Below are positions 44,044 to 52,579 of a DNA stretch of 64,000 bases, piece by piece. The notes under the pieces are model-generated. The model did not search any database and was not told where the DNA came from. It saw only the letters and a program-made list of their open reading frames with translations. Location of the stretch: assembly GCF_938041965.1 (NCBI RefSeq), contig NZ_CALISE010000022.1, positions 1-64,000 on the forward strand. The letters are read 5' to 3'. A program made the translations under genes and the position numbers. The first letter of the stretch is position 1; each line of letters starts with the position of its first letter. Source of the DNA: an uncultured Mogibacterium sp. Lineage in GTDB: Bacteria; Bacillota; Clostridia; Peptostreptococcales; Anaerovoracaceae.

Positions 44044-44118
44044 CAATTAACCCCTTAACAATTAATTTAAAAATATAACTTCTCTACAATATTAGAGTTC
44101 ATCATAAACCTTGGGATT

Positions 44119-44991
44119 TTATTTTGCAAGAAATACTTTGCCACCGTAGGTTGTAATAACCCCCTTTATCTCGAGCACTGTAAGTATAGCACTGACTTTT
44201 CCAGCGTTTTTGTTGAGATTGTGTGCAATGCTATCAATAGTACAACAACTAGATTTCTGGATTTCCTTATAAATCTCCAGTTCATCATTTCCAAGGTCTG
44301 TCTCAATGTCTTGCGGAGTATATTCTGCTCCCTTGATATCCGATGTTACATCACTGATACTAATCATTGGAATTGCACCATCTTTAATCAATTTATTTGT
44401 TCCAACACTAAACTGACTATTTATATTCCCCGGCACAGCGTAGATGCTTTTCCCTTGTTCATTTGCAAAGTCAGCAGTTATTAGTGAGCCGCTATTAAGG
44501 CCAGCTTCCACAACTACTACAGCTTCAGATATTGCGCTTATAATCCGGTTTCTCTGAGGGAATGTATACTTAGCGCCTGGTGTACCAGGAGCATATTCAG
44601 AGATAATTAATCCGTTAGAAGCTATTTTGTTATATAGCCATGCATTTCTCACTGGATGAATTATATCGATCCCAGTACCGAGCACAGCTATGGCTTTCCC
44701 TCCCAGACTCACTGTTCCTTCATGCGCAAAACTATCAATCCCATATGCAAGACCTGAAACAACGGGAATATTAGCTTTAGCAAGCTCTTTACCTATCATT
44801 TGGGCTACAATTTTCCCATAAAGTGTATATTTTCTCGAACCAATTACTGCTACTGATTTGAGACCAAGAAGATTTAAGTCTCCTATACAGTATAGACGTT
44901 CAGGTGGATTATTTATTATTCTTAGATTTTCTGGATAATAAGGTGAATTAATATCAATTTCTTTAATTTCATTACTATATTTGTTATTCAT
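44119..44991 (-). CDS. dprA: DNA processing protein DprA (short form)
   Basis: A 290-residue Rossmann-fold protein that loads RecA on incoming single-stranded DNA in transformation. VAVIGSRKYTLYGK, VVSGLAYGIDSFAHEG, AVLGTGIDIIHP and FPQRNRIISAIS are typical motifs. It begins at the Rossmann domain and lacks the ~60-70-residue N-terminal SAM/HhH part found in longer members; a short winged-helix C-terminus remains. Its start lies 2 bases after the yifB stop. Its presence does not prove natural competence. Confidence 0.95.
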   Translation of the reverse strand: MNNKYSNEIKEIDINSPYYPENLRIINNPPERLYCIGDLNLLGLKSVAVIGSRKYTLYGKIVAQMIGKELAKANIPVVSGLAYGIDSFAHEGTVSLGGKAIAVLGTGIDIIHPVRNAWLYNKIASNGLIISEYAPGTPGAKYTFPQRNRIISAISEAVVVVEAGLNSGSLITADFANEQGKSIYAVPGNINSQFSVGTNKLIKDGAIPMISISDVTSDIKGAEYTPQDIETDLGNDELEIYKEIQKSSCCTIDSIAHNLNKNAGKVSAILTVLEIKGVITTYGGKVFLAK

Positions 44992-44993
44992 AT

Positions 44994-46526
44994 TTAATCT
45001 TTTCCTATATCAAATTCACTACATCTGTACCCTAGTGCTTCCGCTAAATGTTCAATACTAACTTTCCTCTCTTGCTCGATATCTGCAATTGTTCTCGCTA
45101 CCTTAAGAGTACGTATATAACTCCTCGGAGATAAGTTAAGCCTATCATATGCATTTTCTAAAAATTTATTTTCAAGATTACCAAGTAGACAAGCGTCTCT
45201 AATTTTCTTATCACTAATATTTCCACATTTTTCATCTCTATCTTCTAGTTTTGAGAACTTTAAGGCATCACTTACCATCGAACTCATAATTTTACTATCC
45301 AGCACCTTGTCTTTCCCAATTTTCTCAAATTTAAGGTCTTCATACCTTACTTCTCGCATGGTAAGTTGCAAATCTATCCTATCTAAAATTGGACCACTCA
45401 TTCGTCTTCTGTACCTAGCAATCTCTTGTGCAGTACAAGTGCATTCATTTGATTCACTTCCAAAAAATCCACATGGGCAAGGGTTTGCAGCCATAACAAC
45501 AAGTGCTTTACACGGAAATTCATATGTATTTCCTTGTCTTGATATTACAATTCTATGATCCTCTAATGGCTGCCGAAGAGCTTCTATTTGACCTGTATCA
45601 AACTCACAAAATTCATCGAGAAACAGCACCCCATTATGGGCCAAAGAAAGTTCCCCAGGCAAAGGATATAGCCCGCCACCAAGAAGCGCTGCTCTAGAAA
45701 TGGTGTGATGCGGGGATCTAAATGGTCTGCCTATCAAATCATTATTCCCTTTATTAAGATGCCCCGCTACGGAGTGTATTATTGTAGTTTCTAGCAATTC
45801 ACGATTTGTAATCGGTGGTAATATTGTAGGCATTCGCTTTGCAAGCATAGTTTTGCCACATCCTGGAGGTCCAATCATCAGTAATGGATGCTTTCCGGCA
45901 GCGGCAATAACAAGTGCTCTTTTTGCATACTCTTGTCCTTTTATATCCGAATAATCGCATTCTTCTATTATCTCACTGGAGGTATTTGTAATATGGAAAG
46001 TATACCCCTCACTAAGTTCATTATTAATAGCAACTATTGCTTCTTCAAGGTTCCTAACCCCTATTACAGAAATCCCTTCGACCATCGATGCTTCTTTAAC
46101 ATTTCTTGCAGGGAGAATAACCTTTTTTATACCTGCTTCACGAAAGGCGATTATCAATGGTAAAACCCCATCTACGGGCATAATCCTTCCAGATAGAGAT
46201 AGTTCTCCAATCACAGCATATGCCTTTGCTTTCCTACTATTTACTACTAGGGTGCTCGAGAGTACGCCGATAGCAATCGGAAGATCTAGATGGCTTCCAT
46301 TTTTATTAAGACTTGCTGGTGATAAATTAACAGTTATATGGCCATGTGGAAAATCATAGCCTGAATGGATTATTGCCGAGCGAATCCTTTCCCTCGATTC
46401 TATAACTGATTTTGAGGCTAAACCGACGATATTGAAATTGGGAAGTCCATTGCCTATACCCGTCTCAATATTTACCTTCTGACCTTCAATCCCTTTAATA
46501 ACTCCACTTATAATCGTTGAAAGCAT
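44994..46526 (-). CDS. YifB/ComM family Mg-chelatase-like AAA ATPase
   Basis: A 510-residue ATPase: an N-terminal ChlI-like/Lon-protease-fold region (to ~170), a central AAA+ domain with Walker A GPPGCGKTM and Walker B GVLFLDEFCEF, and a C-terminal Mg-chelatase domain. ComM of this family promotes branch migration during natural transformation in Gram-negative bacteria. The ATG at 46526, giving MLSTIISGVIKGIEG, has GAGGTG upstream and overlaps the yraN end. A TTG at 46544 lacks such a site. Confidence 0.93.
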   Translation of the reverse strand: MLSTIISGVIKGIEGQKVNIETGIGNGLPNFNIVGLASKSVIESRERIRSAIIHSGYDFPHGHITVNLSPASLNKNGSHLDLPIAIGVLSSTLVVNSRKAKAYAVIGELSLSGRIMPVDGVLPLIIAFREAGIKKVILPARNVKEASMVEGISVIGVRNLEEAIVAINNELSEGYTFHITNTSSEIIEECDYSDIKGQEYAKRALVIAAAGKHPLLMIGPPGCGKTMLAKRMPTILPPITNRELLETTIIHSVAGHLNKGNNDLIGRPFRSPHHTISRAALLGGGLYPLPGELSLAHNGVLFLDEFCEFDTGQIEALRQPLEDHRIVISRQGNTYEFPCKALVVMAANPCPCGFFGSESNECTCTAQEIARYRRRMSGPILDRIDLQLTMREVRYEDLKFEKIGKDKVLDSKIMSSMVSDALKFSKLEDRDEKCGNISDKKIRDACLLGNLENKFLENAYDRLNLSPRSYIRTLKVARTIADIEQERKVSIEHLAEALGYRCSEFDIGKD

Positions 46527-46534
46527 ACTCACCT

Positions 46535-46876
46535 CTAAAAACAATTCTTGCTAACCTTACATTCGATTTCGACTACGTCAAATCGAGCATTATAATTCGT
46601 AAAATCTGCATGTTTACGCAAGAAATAACCGGCTACGTTTTTGATATGACGGATTTTATTGCTTGATATAGCTTCGGCGGGATAACCATATTTATCACTT
46701 GTCCTCGTTTTTACTTCAATAAAACTAAGTACATTCTCCCTCATATCCATAGCAATAATATCTATCTCACCTAATTTGCATTTATAGTTTCGTGCAATCA
46801 CCTCATACCCTTGTTGTTCAAGTATATCTGCGGCCATATTTTCTCCGAGACTACCGATTATCTTGTTATACTTCAT
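46535..46876 (-). CDS. YraN family (UPF0102) nuclease-fold protein
   Basis: A 113-residue protein with an endonuclease-like fold. GENMAADILEQQGYEVIARNYKCKLGEIDIIA and FIEVKTRTS carry the D-x-n-E-x-K type residues of restriction-endonuclease folds. The family's function is uncertain. It is the first gene of the yraN-yifB-dprA-topA-hslV-hslU-yigZ minus-strand group, and overlaps yifB by 8 bases at the next start. Confidence 0.92.
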   Translation of the reverse strand: MKYNKIIGSLGENMAADILEQQGYEVIARNYKCKLGEIDIIAMDMRENVLSFIEVKTRTSDKYGYPAEAISSNKIRHIKNVAGYFLRKHADFTNYNARFDVVEIECKVSKNCF

Positions 46877-46968
46877 ACAATCTCCTTTTCAATAATTAAT
46901 AGATACAAGTTCTAATTATCATGGAAACTCTTTTTATCACGAAATAGATGAGCATTCATTATGATTGC

Positions 46969-47020
46969 AAAAAAAATGCATACAGGACTGTAAATAGTGA
47001 ATTCACAGTTCGTATGCATT
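46969..47020 (-). terminator. Terminator of the HAD phosphatase gene
   Basis: On the minus strand ATGCATAC (47012-47019) pairs with GTATGCAT (46976-46983), with an inner ACTGT/ACAGT pairing. Eight T residues follow. It separates the HAD gene from yraN. Confidence 0.85.
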
Positions 47021-47042
47021 GCTTTTTTATTTAGATTTGATT

Positions 47043-47876
47043 TTACACTTCTTCGCCAAAGCAGAACTTTAATATGGCTTTACCGACGCCTCCGTTTACA
47101 TTTGTATCCGTTATGTAATCAGCATTCTCCTTAACAATATCCCATGCATTTTCCATAGCAACTCCAATTTCCGCCAACTGCAACATCGGAATATCATTCG
47201 CAGCATCACCACAGCACATAAGCTCAGATCTGTCTATCGAGAGTATTTTCATAAGTTCAGACAACGCTTTGCTTTTGCTAGAGCCGAGTCCACCGATTTC
47301 AATATTATTTGGCACAGATGACGTTACATTAGCATCATCATATTTGCTTACTATCTTTCGAATATCCGCAAGCTTATCCATATCTTCAAAAAAGATATTT
47401 ATATTCTCAATCTCTGTGCAGTTATCAAGCATAAATCCAAATATATCGTCTAGTGGATTTCTCGTCCTAAGAACATACTCGCGCCTTCTGTGAATGCTTC
47501 CATTAACATCAATATCATGATAGAGAGCTGAATCTATATATGCTCTTCCATCGTGAAAAGCCTCGAGATATAGATTGCGTTCTCTTGCAAGATCCACTAC
47601 TCTCCCGATTACATCTGGATCTATAAAACTGGAATACACATCATGTCCCTGCTTTAAATCACGAACATGAGCCCCATTTGAAGAAATTATATATCTTAGC
47701 CCTGATATATTCATAATATCTTCTGGAACTGCTGAAATGACGCGCCCTGTCGTCACAATAACATTGATCCCCGCATCAATTGCGCGCTCAATAGCAATCT
47801 TGTTGATTGGGGGTAGTTTACCATTAATTCCAAGAGTTGTTCCATCTAAATCTAATCCAATAATCTTAATACTCAT
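47043..47876 (-). CDS. Cof-type HAD family phosphatase
   Basis: A 277-residue haloacid dehalogenase hydrolase. Motif I is GLDLDGTTLG, and motif III/IV GDAANDIPMLQLA is near the C-terminus, with a Cof-type C2 cap between. Family members hydrolyse sugar phosphates or related metabolites; the substrate cannot be read here. It is divergent from the trk cluster and is a single-gene unit. Confidence 0.9.
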   Translation of the reverse strand: MSIKIIGLDLDGTTLGINGKLPPINKIAIERAIDAGINVIVTTGRVISAVPEDIMNISGLRYIISSNGAHVRDLKQGHDVYSSFIDPDVIGRVVDLARERNLYLEAFHDGRAYIDSALYHDIDVNGSIHRRREYVLRTRNPLDDIFGFMLDNCTEIENINIFFEDMDKLADIRKIVSKYDDANVTSSVPNNIEIGGLGSSKSKALSELMKILSIDRSELMCCGDAANDIPMLQLAEIGVAMENAWDIVKENADYITDTNVNGGVGKAILKFCFGEEV

Positions 47877-47967
47877 TTATACCTCATAATGCACTTTTTT
47901 GTTGATTTTTCAATCAAAAAACGATAACTCAATTGCAAATAATCTGTGTTTGAATTATAATTCACTA

Positions 47968-47995
47968 TTGAGCTATTAATGAAATACATTATATA
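47968..47995 (+). promoter_or_regulatory. Possible promoter for the trk cluster
   Basis: -35 TTGAGC (47968-47973) and -10 TATATA (47990-47995), with a 16-base spacer, lie about 48 bases before trkA. Other AT-rich choices exist nearby. No c-di-AMP or other riboswitch structure is recognisable in the 166-base gap. Confidence 0.4.
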
Positions 47996-48042
47996 TTGAT
48001 TTAGCTCTTTAATCTATATTTTATTTATGACAGGATGGCGAA

Positions 48043-49410
48043 ATGAAGATTGCGATAATTGGAGCTGGAAAGCTTGGAATCAGAATTACTGAAGCTCTGC
48101 TTGATGGAGATTATGATGTTACAGTTGTAGATAACAATGAAAAAAAATTAGATATACTAGCCCAGCAGTTTGACGTTTTCACTGTTCTTGGTGATGCCAA
48201 GACTATCGATACACTCAATAAGATTGACGTAAAATCTTTCGATTTTCTCATCGCCACAACGACATCTGATGATACAAATATCTTAGCTGCTTCTTTTGCA
48301 AAGATTCTCGGCTGTAAACGTGTAATTGCAAGAGTTAGAGAGCCGGAACATATGAATCAGTTAGACTTTCTCAGGGAGCACTATAATATTGATATGCTCA
48401 TTAATCCTGACCTCCTGATTACTTCTGAAATCTATCGATATCTGGTTGAGAAATACACTCTTAGCAATGGTATTTTTACTTCGAGAAGTATCGCACTTAT
48501 TGAATTTGAAGCTGATAAGAAACCTCAGCTTATCGGTAAATCGCTAGTTGAATTTCGAGCTATTATGCCAGATATGCTAATGGTAGGTATTTCTCGCAAA
48601 GGAAAAATGATAATTCCGCATGGAAATTCGGTTATAGAAGCACACGACCTCCTCTATCTTATAGGTGAGAAGGAAAATGTATTTGATTTAGCTAGTCGTG
48701 TACACACTAAAATGAAGCATTCTGCAGTACAGAAGGTTATGATAATCGGTGGCGGAAAAACCGGGTATTACCTTGCTTCTAGGCTATCTGAGTACGGCGT
48801 GTTCGTAAAGATAATCGAAAAAGACAAAGCTCGTTGTCACTATTTGGCGAATAAGCTTGAAAATGTAATGATTCTTAATGGTGATGGATCTAATGTTGGT
48901 CTACTTACTGAAGAGGATATGGATGAAATGGATGCTTTTGTAACGGCGACAGGTTATGATGAAGAGAACCTCCTTCTCGCTCTTATGGCCAAGACGCATG
49001 GTATAGAAGATGTAATTTCTAAGGTTAGTCATGACAGCTATACAGATTTAATTTCAAAGCTCGGTATAGATGTAGTTCTTAACCCACTTGATATCAGTTG
49101 TTCAACTATTCTTAGGCTCATACGCGGGGCAAAAAAAGTTATATCATCTGTTCTTTTACAGGGTCAGGCCGAACTCATGGAGGTTTATGCGCAGGAAGGC
49201 ATGGGCATGATTAATATTCCTCTTAAAAACATGAACCTGCCTGATTATATAATCATCGCAGCCATCCACCGCGGAATGGACACAATAATTCCTGATGGAA
49301 ATACAAAAATCAAACCTGGAGATCGAGTTACAATTGTCTGCATGATCTCCAATATCGGATATGTAGAGAAACTATTTAAGCCAAATATAAGACTTAATAT
49401 TTTGAAGTAA
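48043..49410 (+). CDS. trkA: Trk system potassium uptake regulatory protein TrkA
   Basis: A 455-residue cytoplasmic gating subunit with two tandem RCK units. Each starts with a Rossmann NAD-binding motif (IIGAGKLGIR at residue 4; IIGGGKTGYY at ~236) and is followed by a TrkA-C domain. It controls potassium flow through TrkH partners encoded directly downstream (5-base gap, then 12 bases), so the three genes form an operon. Confidence 0.95.
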   Translation: MKIAIIGAGKLGIRITEALLDGDYDVTVVDNNEKKLDILAQQFDVFTVLGDAKTIDTLNKIDVKSFDFLIATTTSDDTNILAASFAKILGCKRVIARVREPEHMNQLDFLREHYNIDMLINPDLLITSEIYRYLVEKYTLSNGIFTSRSIALIEFEADKKPQLIGKSLVEFRAIMPDMLMVGISRKGKMIIPHGNSVIEAHDLLYLIGEKENVFDLASRVHTKMKHSAVQKVMIIGGGKTGYYLASRLSEYGVFVKIIEKDKARCHYLANKLENVMILNGDGSNVGLLTEEDMDEMDAFVTATGYDEENLLLALMAKTHGIEDVISKVSHDSYTDLISKLGIDVVLNPLDISCSTILRLIRGAKKVISSVLLQGQAELMEVYAQEGMGMINIPLKNMNLPDYIIIAAIHRGMDTIIPDGNTKIKPGDRVTIVCMISNIGYVEKLFKPNIRLNILK

Positions 49411-49415
49411 GTGCC

Positions 49416-50882
49416 ATGTATAAACGAGTTATTAATATAATCGGAAAACTGCAATTTATTATCGGAGGTAGCATGATGCTACCTCTATTTGTCGCGGTGA
49501 TTTACAAAGAATATAACTCAGTAGTTGCTTTTACTATCGCATGCGCAATTTCTTTCGGTTTAGGCATAATTACAACGAGCATTTTAGGAAGATCTAGCTC
49601 TACTGAAGCGCTTCGCTACACAGACAGCTATTTTATCGTTTCATTTGCGTGGATTATGTCCTCTGTTTTGGCTGCGATACCATTCGTAATACAAGGGTCT
49701 ATTCCAAATGTTATAGACGCTTTTTTTGAGATGTGTTCTGGCTTTTCAACCACTGGAGCAACTATACTTACAGATGTTGAGGCCCTGCCAAAATCAATGT
49801 TACTATGGCGCTCAGAGACCCAATGGCTTGGAGGAATGGGAATTGTCGTTTTAATGGTTGCACTAGTTCCTAACCTAGGAGTAAAGGCGCAAAACGTTGC
49901 AAGTGCAGAGACACCCGGTCCCACTGTAACGAAACTGACTTCTAGATTCTCCGATACTGCTAGAAGTCTTTATATCGCATACGTAATACTTACTGTTATT
50001 CTAATAGTTCTGCTGCTTTTGGGCGGTATGAGCATGTTTGATGCTGTTGCCCACTCTTTCTCAACTATGGCTACTGGTGGTTTTGGTGTTTATAATGATA
50101 GTGTAGCTCATTTCCATAGCTATTACATTACATGGGTTATTATAATATTTATGATTATAGCAGGTACCAACTTCAATCTTTTTTTTACAATGCTTGTAGG
50201 CAAAATTAAAACTGCTCTGGCTGATGAGGAATTGAGACTTTATGCTGGTATTTTGGCAATATCTACAACACTTATAACAATATCACTTCTCTTTCAAGGT
50301 GGATATAAGAATACATTTAAAGCAGTTACTGATGCGGCATTTCAAGTTGCAACGATGATATCCACTACTGGATATGCAACTACTGATTTTAATCTGTGGC
50401 CTGCATTTTGTAAGATGGTCTTGATATTAGTTATGTTTACAGGAGCGATGAGTTCATCAACGGCAGGGGGAATTAAAATCATACGCGTACTATCAGTTTT
50501 TAAGATGTTTAAGCGTGAAGTTAGAGTTAGACTTCATGACAATATTATTGATGATGTTAAATATAACGGAACCAAGATTTCCGGGGAAGTTATGATGTAC
50601 ATGCTATCGTTTGTCATTACATTTCTGATAACACTTAGTATAGGAACTATGTTAGTCTCTCTTCGATCAAACGCAGATTTAGTTACTGATTTTACAGCTG
50701 TTTTATCTTGCATAAGCAACGTTGGACCAGGATTAGCTCAAGTAGGTCCGATAGAAAACTTTCATTTCTATTCTGACTTTGCAACTTTTGTACTTGCGCT
50801 AATAATGATAATAGGAAGACTTGAGCTGAGCACATTCCTAATTATGTTCTCTAGACATTACTGGAATAGACATATAGTTTAA
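49416..50882 (+). CDS. trkH: Trk-type potassium uptake protein TrkH (first copy)
   Basis: A 488-residue integral membrane channel subunit of the Trk/Ktr superfamily. Four pore loops with their central glycines are visible: SGFSTTGATI, STMATGGFGV, ISTTGYATTDF and ISNVGPGLAQ. TQWLGGMGIVV after loop 1 and GAMSSSTAGGIK in the mobile loop region are conserved. It is canonical in length and motif content, and most probably the main TrkA partner. Confidence 0.95.
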   Translation: MYKRVINIIGKLQFIIGGSMMLPLFVAVIYKEYNSVVAFTIACAISFGLGIITTSILGRSSSTEALRYTDSYFIVSFAWIMSSVLAAIPFVIQGSIPNVIDAFFEMCSGFSTTGATILTDVEALPKSMLLWRSETQWLGGMGIVVLMVALVPNLGVKAQNVASAETPGPTVTKLTSRFSDTARSLYIAYVILTVILIVLLLLGGMSMFDAVAHSFSTMATGGFGVYNDSVAHFHSYYITWVIIIFMIIAGTNFNLFFTMLVGKIKTALADEELRLYAGILAISTTLITISLLFQGGYKNTFKAVTDAAFQVATMISTTGYATTDFNLWPAFCKMVLILVMFTGAMSSSTAGGIKIIRVLSVFKMFKREVRVRLHDNIIDDVKYNGTKISGEVMMYMLSFVITFLITLSIGTMLVSLRSNADLVTDFTAVLSCISNVGPGLAQVGPIENFHFYSDFATFVLALIMIIGRLELSTFLIMFSRHYWNRHIV

Positions 50883-50894
50883 AGAGGCTATCAG

Positions 50895-52367
50895 ATGGTT
50901 AGTAAAGAAAAGAGATTTGTTCTTCATATGGTGTTTGCATCCATGACGATATTTGGAGCCTTTACGGTTCCAGCTGTTTTGTTATGCATAAGATATCAGG
51001 ATTTCAATGAACTAGCTCATATTGGTACGATATCTATATCTACATTGGTTATAGGCTTTATCGGTCAGAAAGTGTTTTACTATGATGTAAATCGTATGAA
51101 CTCAAGAATATGCTTCATGACGACTATTTTTACATGGCTCACTATGATTTTCATAACATCAATCCCTTTCTACCTGAGCAGCCTTAACTTATCATATATA
51201 GATTCGTTATATGAAGCGGTTGCTTCATGGACAACTACTGGTACGTCGGTTGTAAACTCAGATGTTATGCCTATTGGTCTTAAAATGCTACGCGCTTCGT
51301 GTAATTGGATGGGAGCACTCGGAATAATTGTTATTGCTTTAAACTTCTTACCGACATGGCAATTTGTAGGAAGATCTCTTGTCATTACAGAGATAGCAGG
51401 TCCTGGATTTATGAAAATCAATACTACTTTCAGAAAGACTTATCGTAGAGCTCTAGCCATATATATATCGCTTACAGCAATTCAGTATGCACTGCTAAGA
51501 ATATCGGGTCTAAATAAAAGCGATTCCCTTATTACATCCCTTAGCAACATTAGTACTGCTGGCTTAATGAATCTTAATAATGGTAATATTGTTGGTTATG
51601 GACTATCTGTAAAGATAATAATTTCAATTTTCGCATTCTTGAGTTCACTCAACTTTTCTATTCTATTATTAGCAACTATGAAAAAGTTTCGAGAGTTAAC
51701 CGAGGGACCAGAATTAAAATTTCACGCTGGACGAATTTTAACAACCACCATTTTCATTACGGGAATATTGTATATAACATACAACAGAACTCTTTCATCA
51801 CTTAAAGAATTCGGCAATGTTCTAATGCAAGTTATTTCTTACTTTACTACAGCAGGTTATCAAATTTCCGATACTAACGGATGGCCAGGAGCGGCTTGTG
51901 CAATTATATTAATACAGATGTTTATCGGAGCATGCGCGATATCTTCTGGTGGTGGAATAAAAGCTGCAAGAACAATAATTGCATTGAAAACATCTTCTAG
52001 AACGCTTTATCACCATATTCATAAGAATGCTATTAGACCAATTAAATACGCAGGAACACCGCTTAAGCTTAACACCCTTCTACGTTGCAACTTATACATT
52101 GTAATGTTTGTTGTGACTTTTCTATTTGGTGCACTAATATTATCAATTAATCTTGATCTTAATACTGCACTAAACACTTCGCTAGCGATGCTCACTAACA
52201 CGGGTACTTACATTAATCAAACTGCAACGCCGGGGATTATTGATGACTACTCTATAGTATCCAAGATAACTATGATGTTCCTAATGCTTGCTGGTAGACT
52301 TGAGATATATCCTGTTATCCTCATATTCTTTAAGAGCTTTTGGAAGAACGATAACGACTTCTTATAA
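50895..52367 (+). CDS. Trk-type potassium uptake protein TrkH (second, divergent copy)
   Basis: A 490-residue TrkH homologue clearly different from its neighbour. Its pore loops are SWTTTGTSVV, SNISTAGLMN, YFTTAGYQIS and LTNTGTYINQ. The four central glycines are kept, but flanking residues differ, most in loops 2 and 4. GACAISSGGGIK corresponds to the TrkH loop SSSTAGGIK. Ion choice may differ (K+ or Na+), which is inference. It starts 12 bases after the first trkH. Confidence 0.92.
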   Translation: MVSKEKRFVLHMVFASMTIFGAFTVPAVLLCIRYQDFNELAHIGTISISTLVIGFIGQKVFYYDVNRMNSRICFMTTIFTWLTMIFITSIPFYLSSLNLSYIDSLYEAVASWTTTGTSVVNSDVMPIGLKMLRASCNWMGALGIIVIALNFLPTWQFVGRSLVITEIAGPGFMKINTTFRKTYRRALAIYISLTAIQYALLRISGLNKSDSLITSLSNISTAGLMNLNNGNIVGYGLSVKIIISIFAFLSSLNFSILLLATMKKFRELTEGPELKFHAGRILTTTIFITGILYITYNRTLSSLKEFGNVLMQVISYFTTAGYQISDTNGWPGAACAIILIQMFIGACAISSGGGIKAARTIIALKTSSRTLYHHIHKNAIRPIKYAGTPLKLNTLLRCNLYIVMFVVTFLFGALILSINLDLNTALNTSLAMLTNTGTYINQTATPGIIDDYSIVSKITMMFLMLAGRLEIYPVILIFFKSFWKNDNDFL

Positions 52368-52376
52368 AAGTAAAAG

Positions 52377-52425
52377 GCTTCAGATAGATGAGATCTATGT
52401 ATCTCATTCCTATCTGAAGCTTATC
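52377..52425 (+). terminator. Terminator of the trk cluster (possibly bidirectional)
   Basis: A long hairpin: GCTTCAGATAG (52377-52387) pairs with CTATCTGAAGC (52410-52420), and ATGAGAT pairs with ATCTCAT inside. On the plus strand TTATCTTAT follows. On the minus strand CCTTTTACTTTT follows, so it may also end rnr transcription. Confidence 0.65.
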
Positions 52426-52579
52426 TTATAGCATGCAATCGTTTAGCGTTCACTGATATTACCTATCTCAAACTGTCTTGTGGTTGATTTATTTACTGCT
52501 ATTAAATATTCTTTAGATAGCCAGTATTGTTTCTTCTGGCACTCTTAATCGATATATCAAACCCATAAAACTGCTAGTG
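52426..52579. other. Intergenic region downstream of rnr
   Basis: This 154-base AT-rich region lies between the trk terminator and the rnr stop. A short hairpin (GCCAG/CTGGC) is present. smpB and tmRNA, which often follow rnr in Firmicutes, are not here. I see no other gene. Confidence 0.4.

Noticed and set aside
47877..48042. c-di-AMP (ydaO) riboswitch before trkA
   Set aside because: The 166-base gap is AT-rich and lacks the conserved ydaO core segments; no long paired structure was found.
52426..52579. tmRNA or smpB after rnr
   Set aside because: The space is too short for tmRNA, and neither the tRNA-Ala-like ends nor an open frame for SmpB is present.
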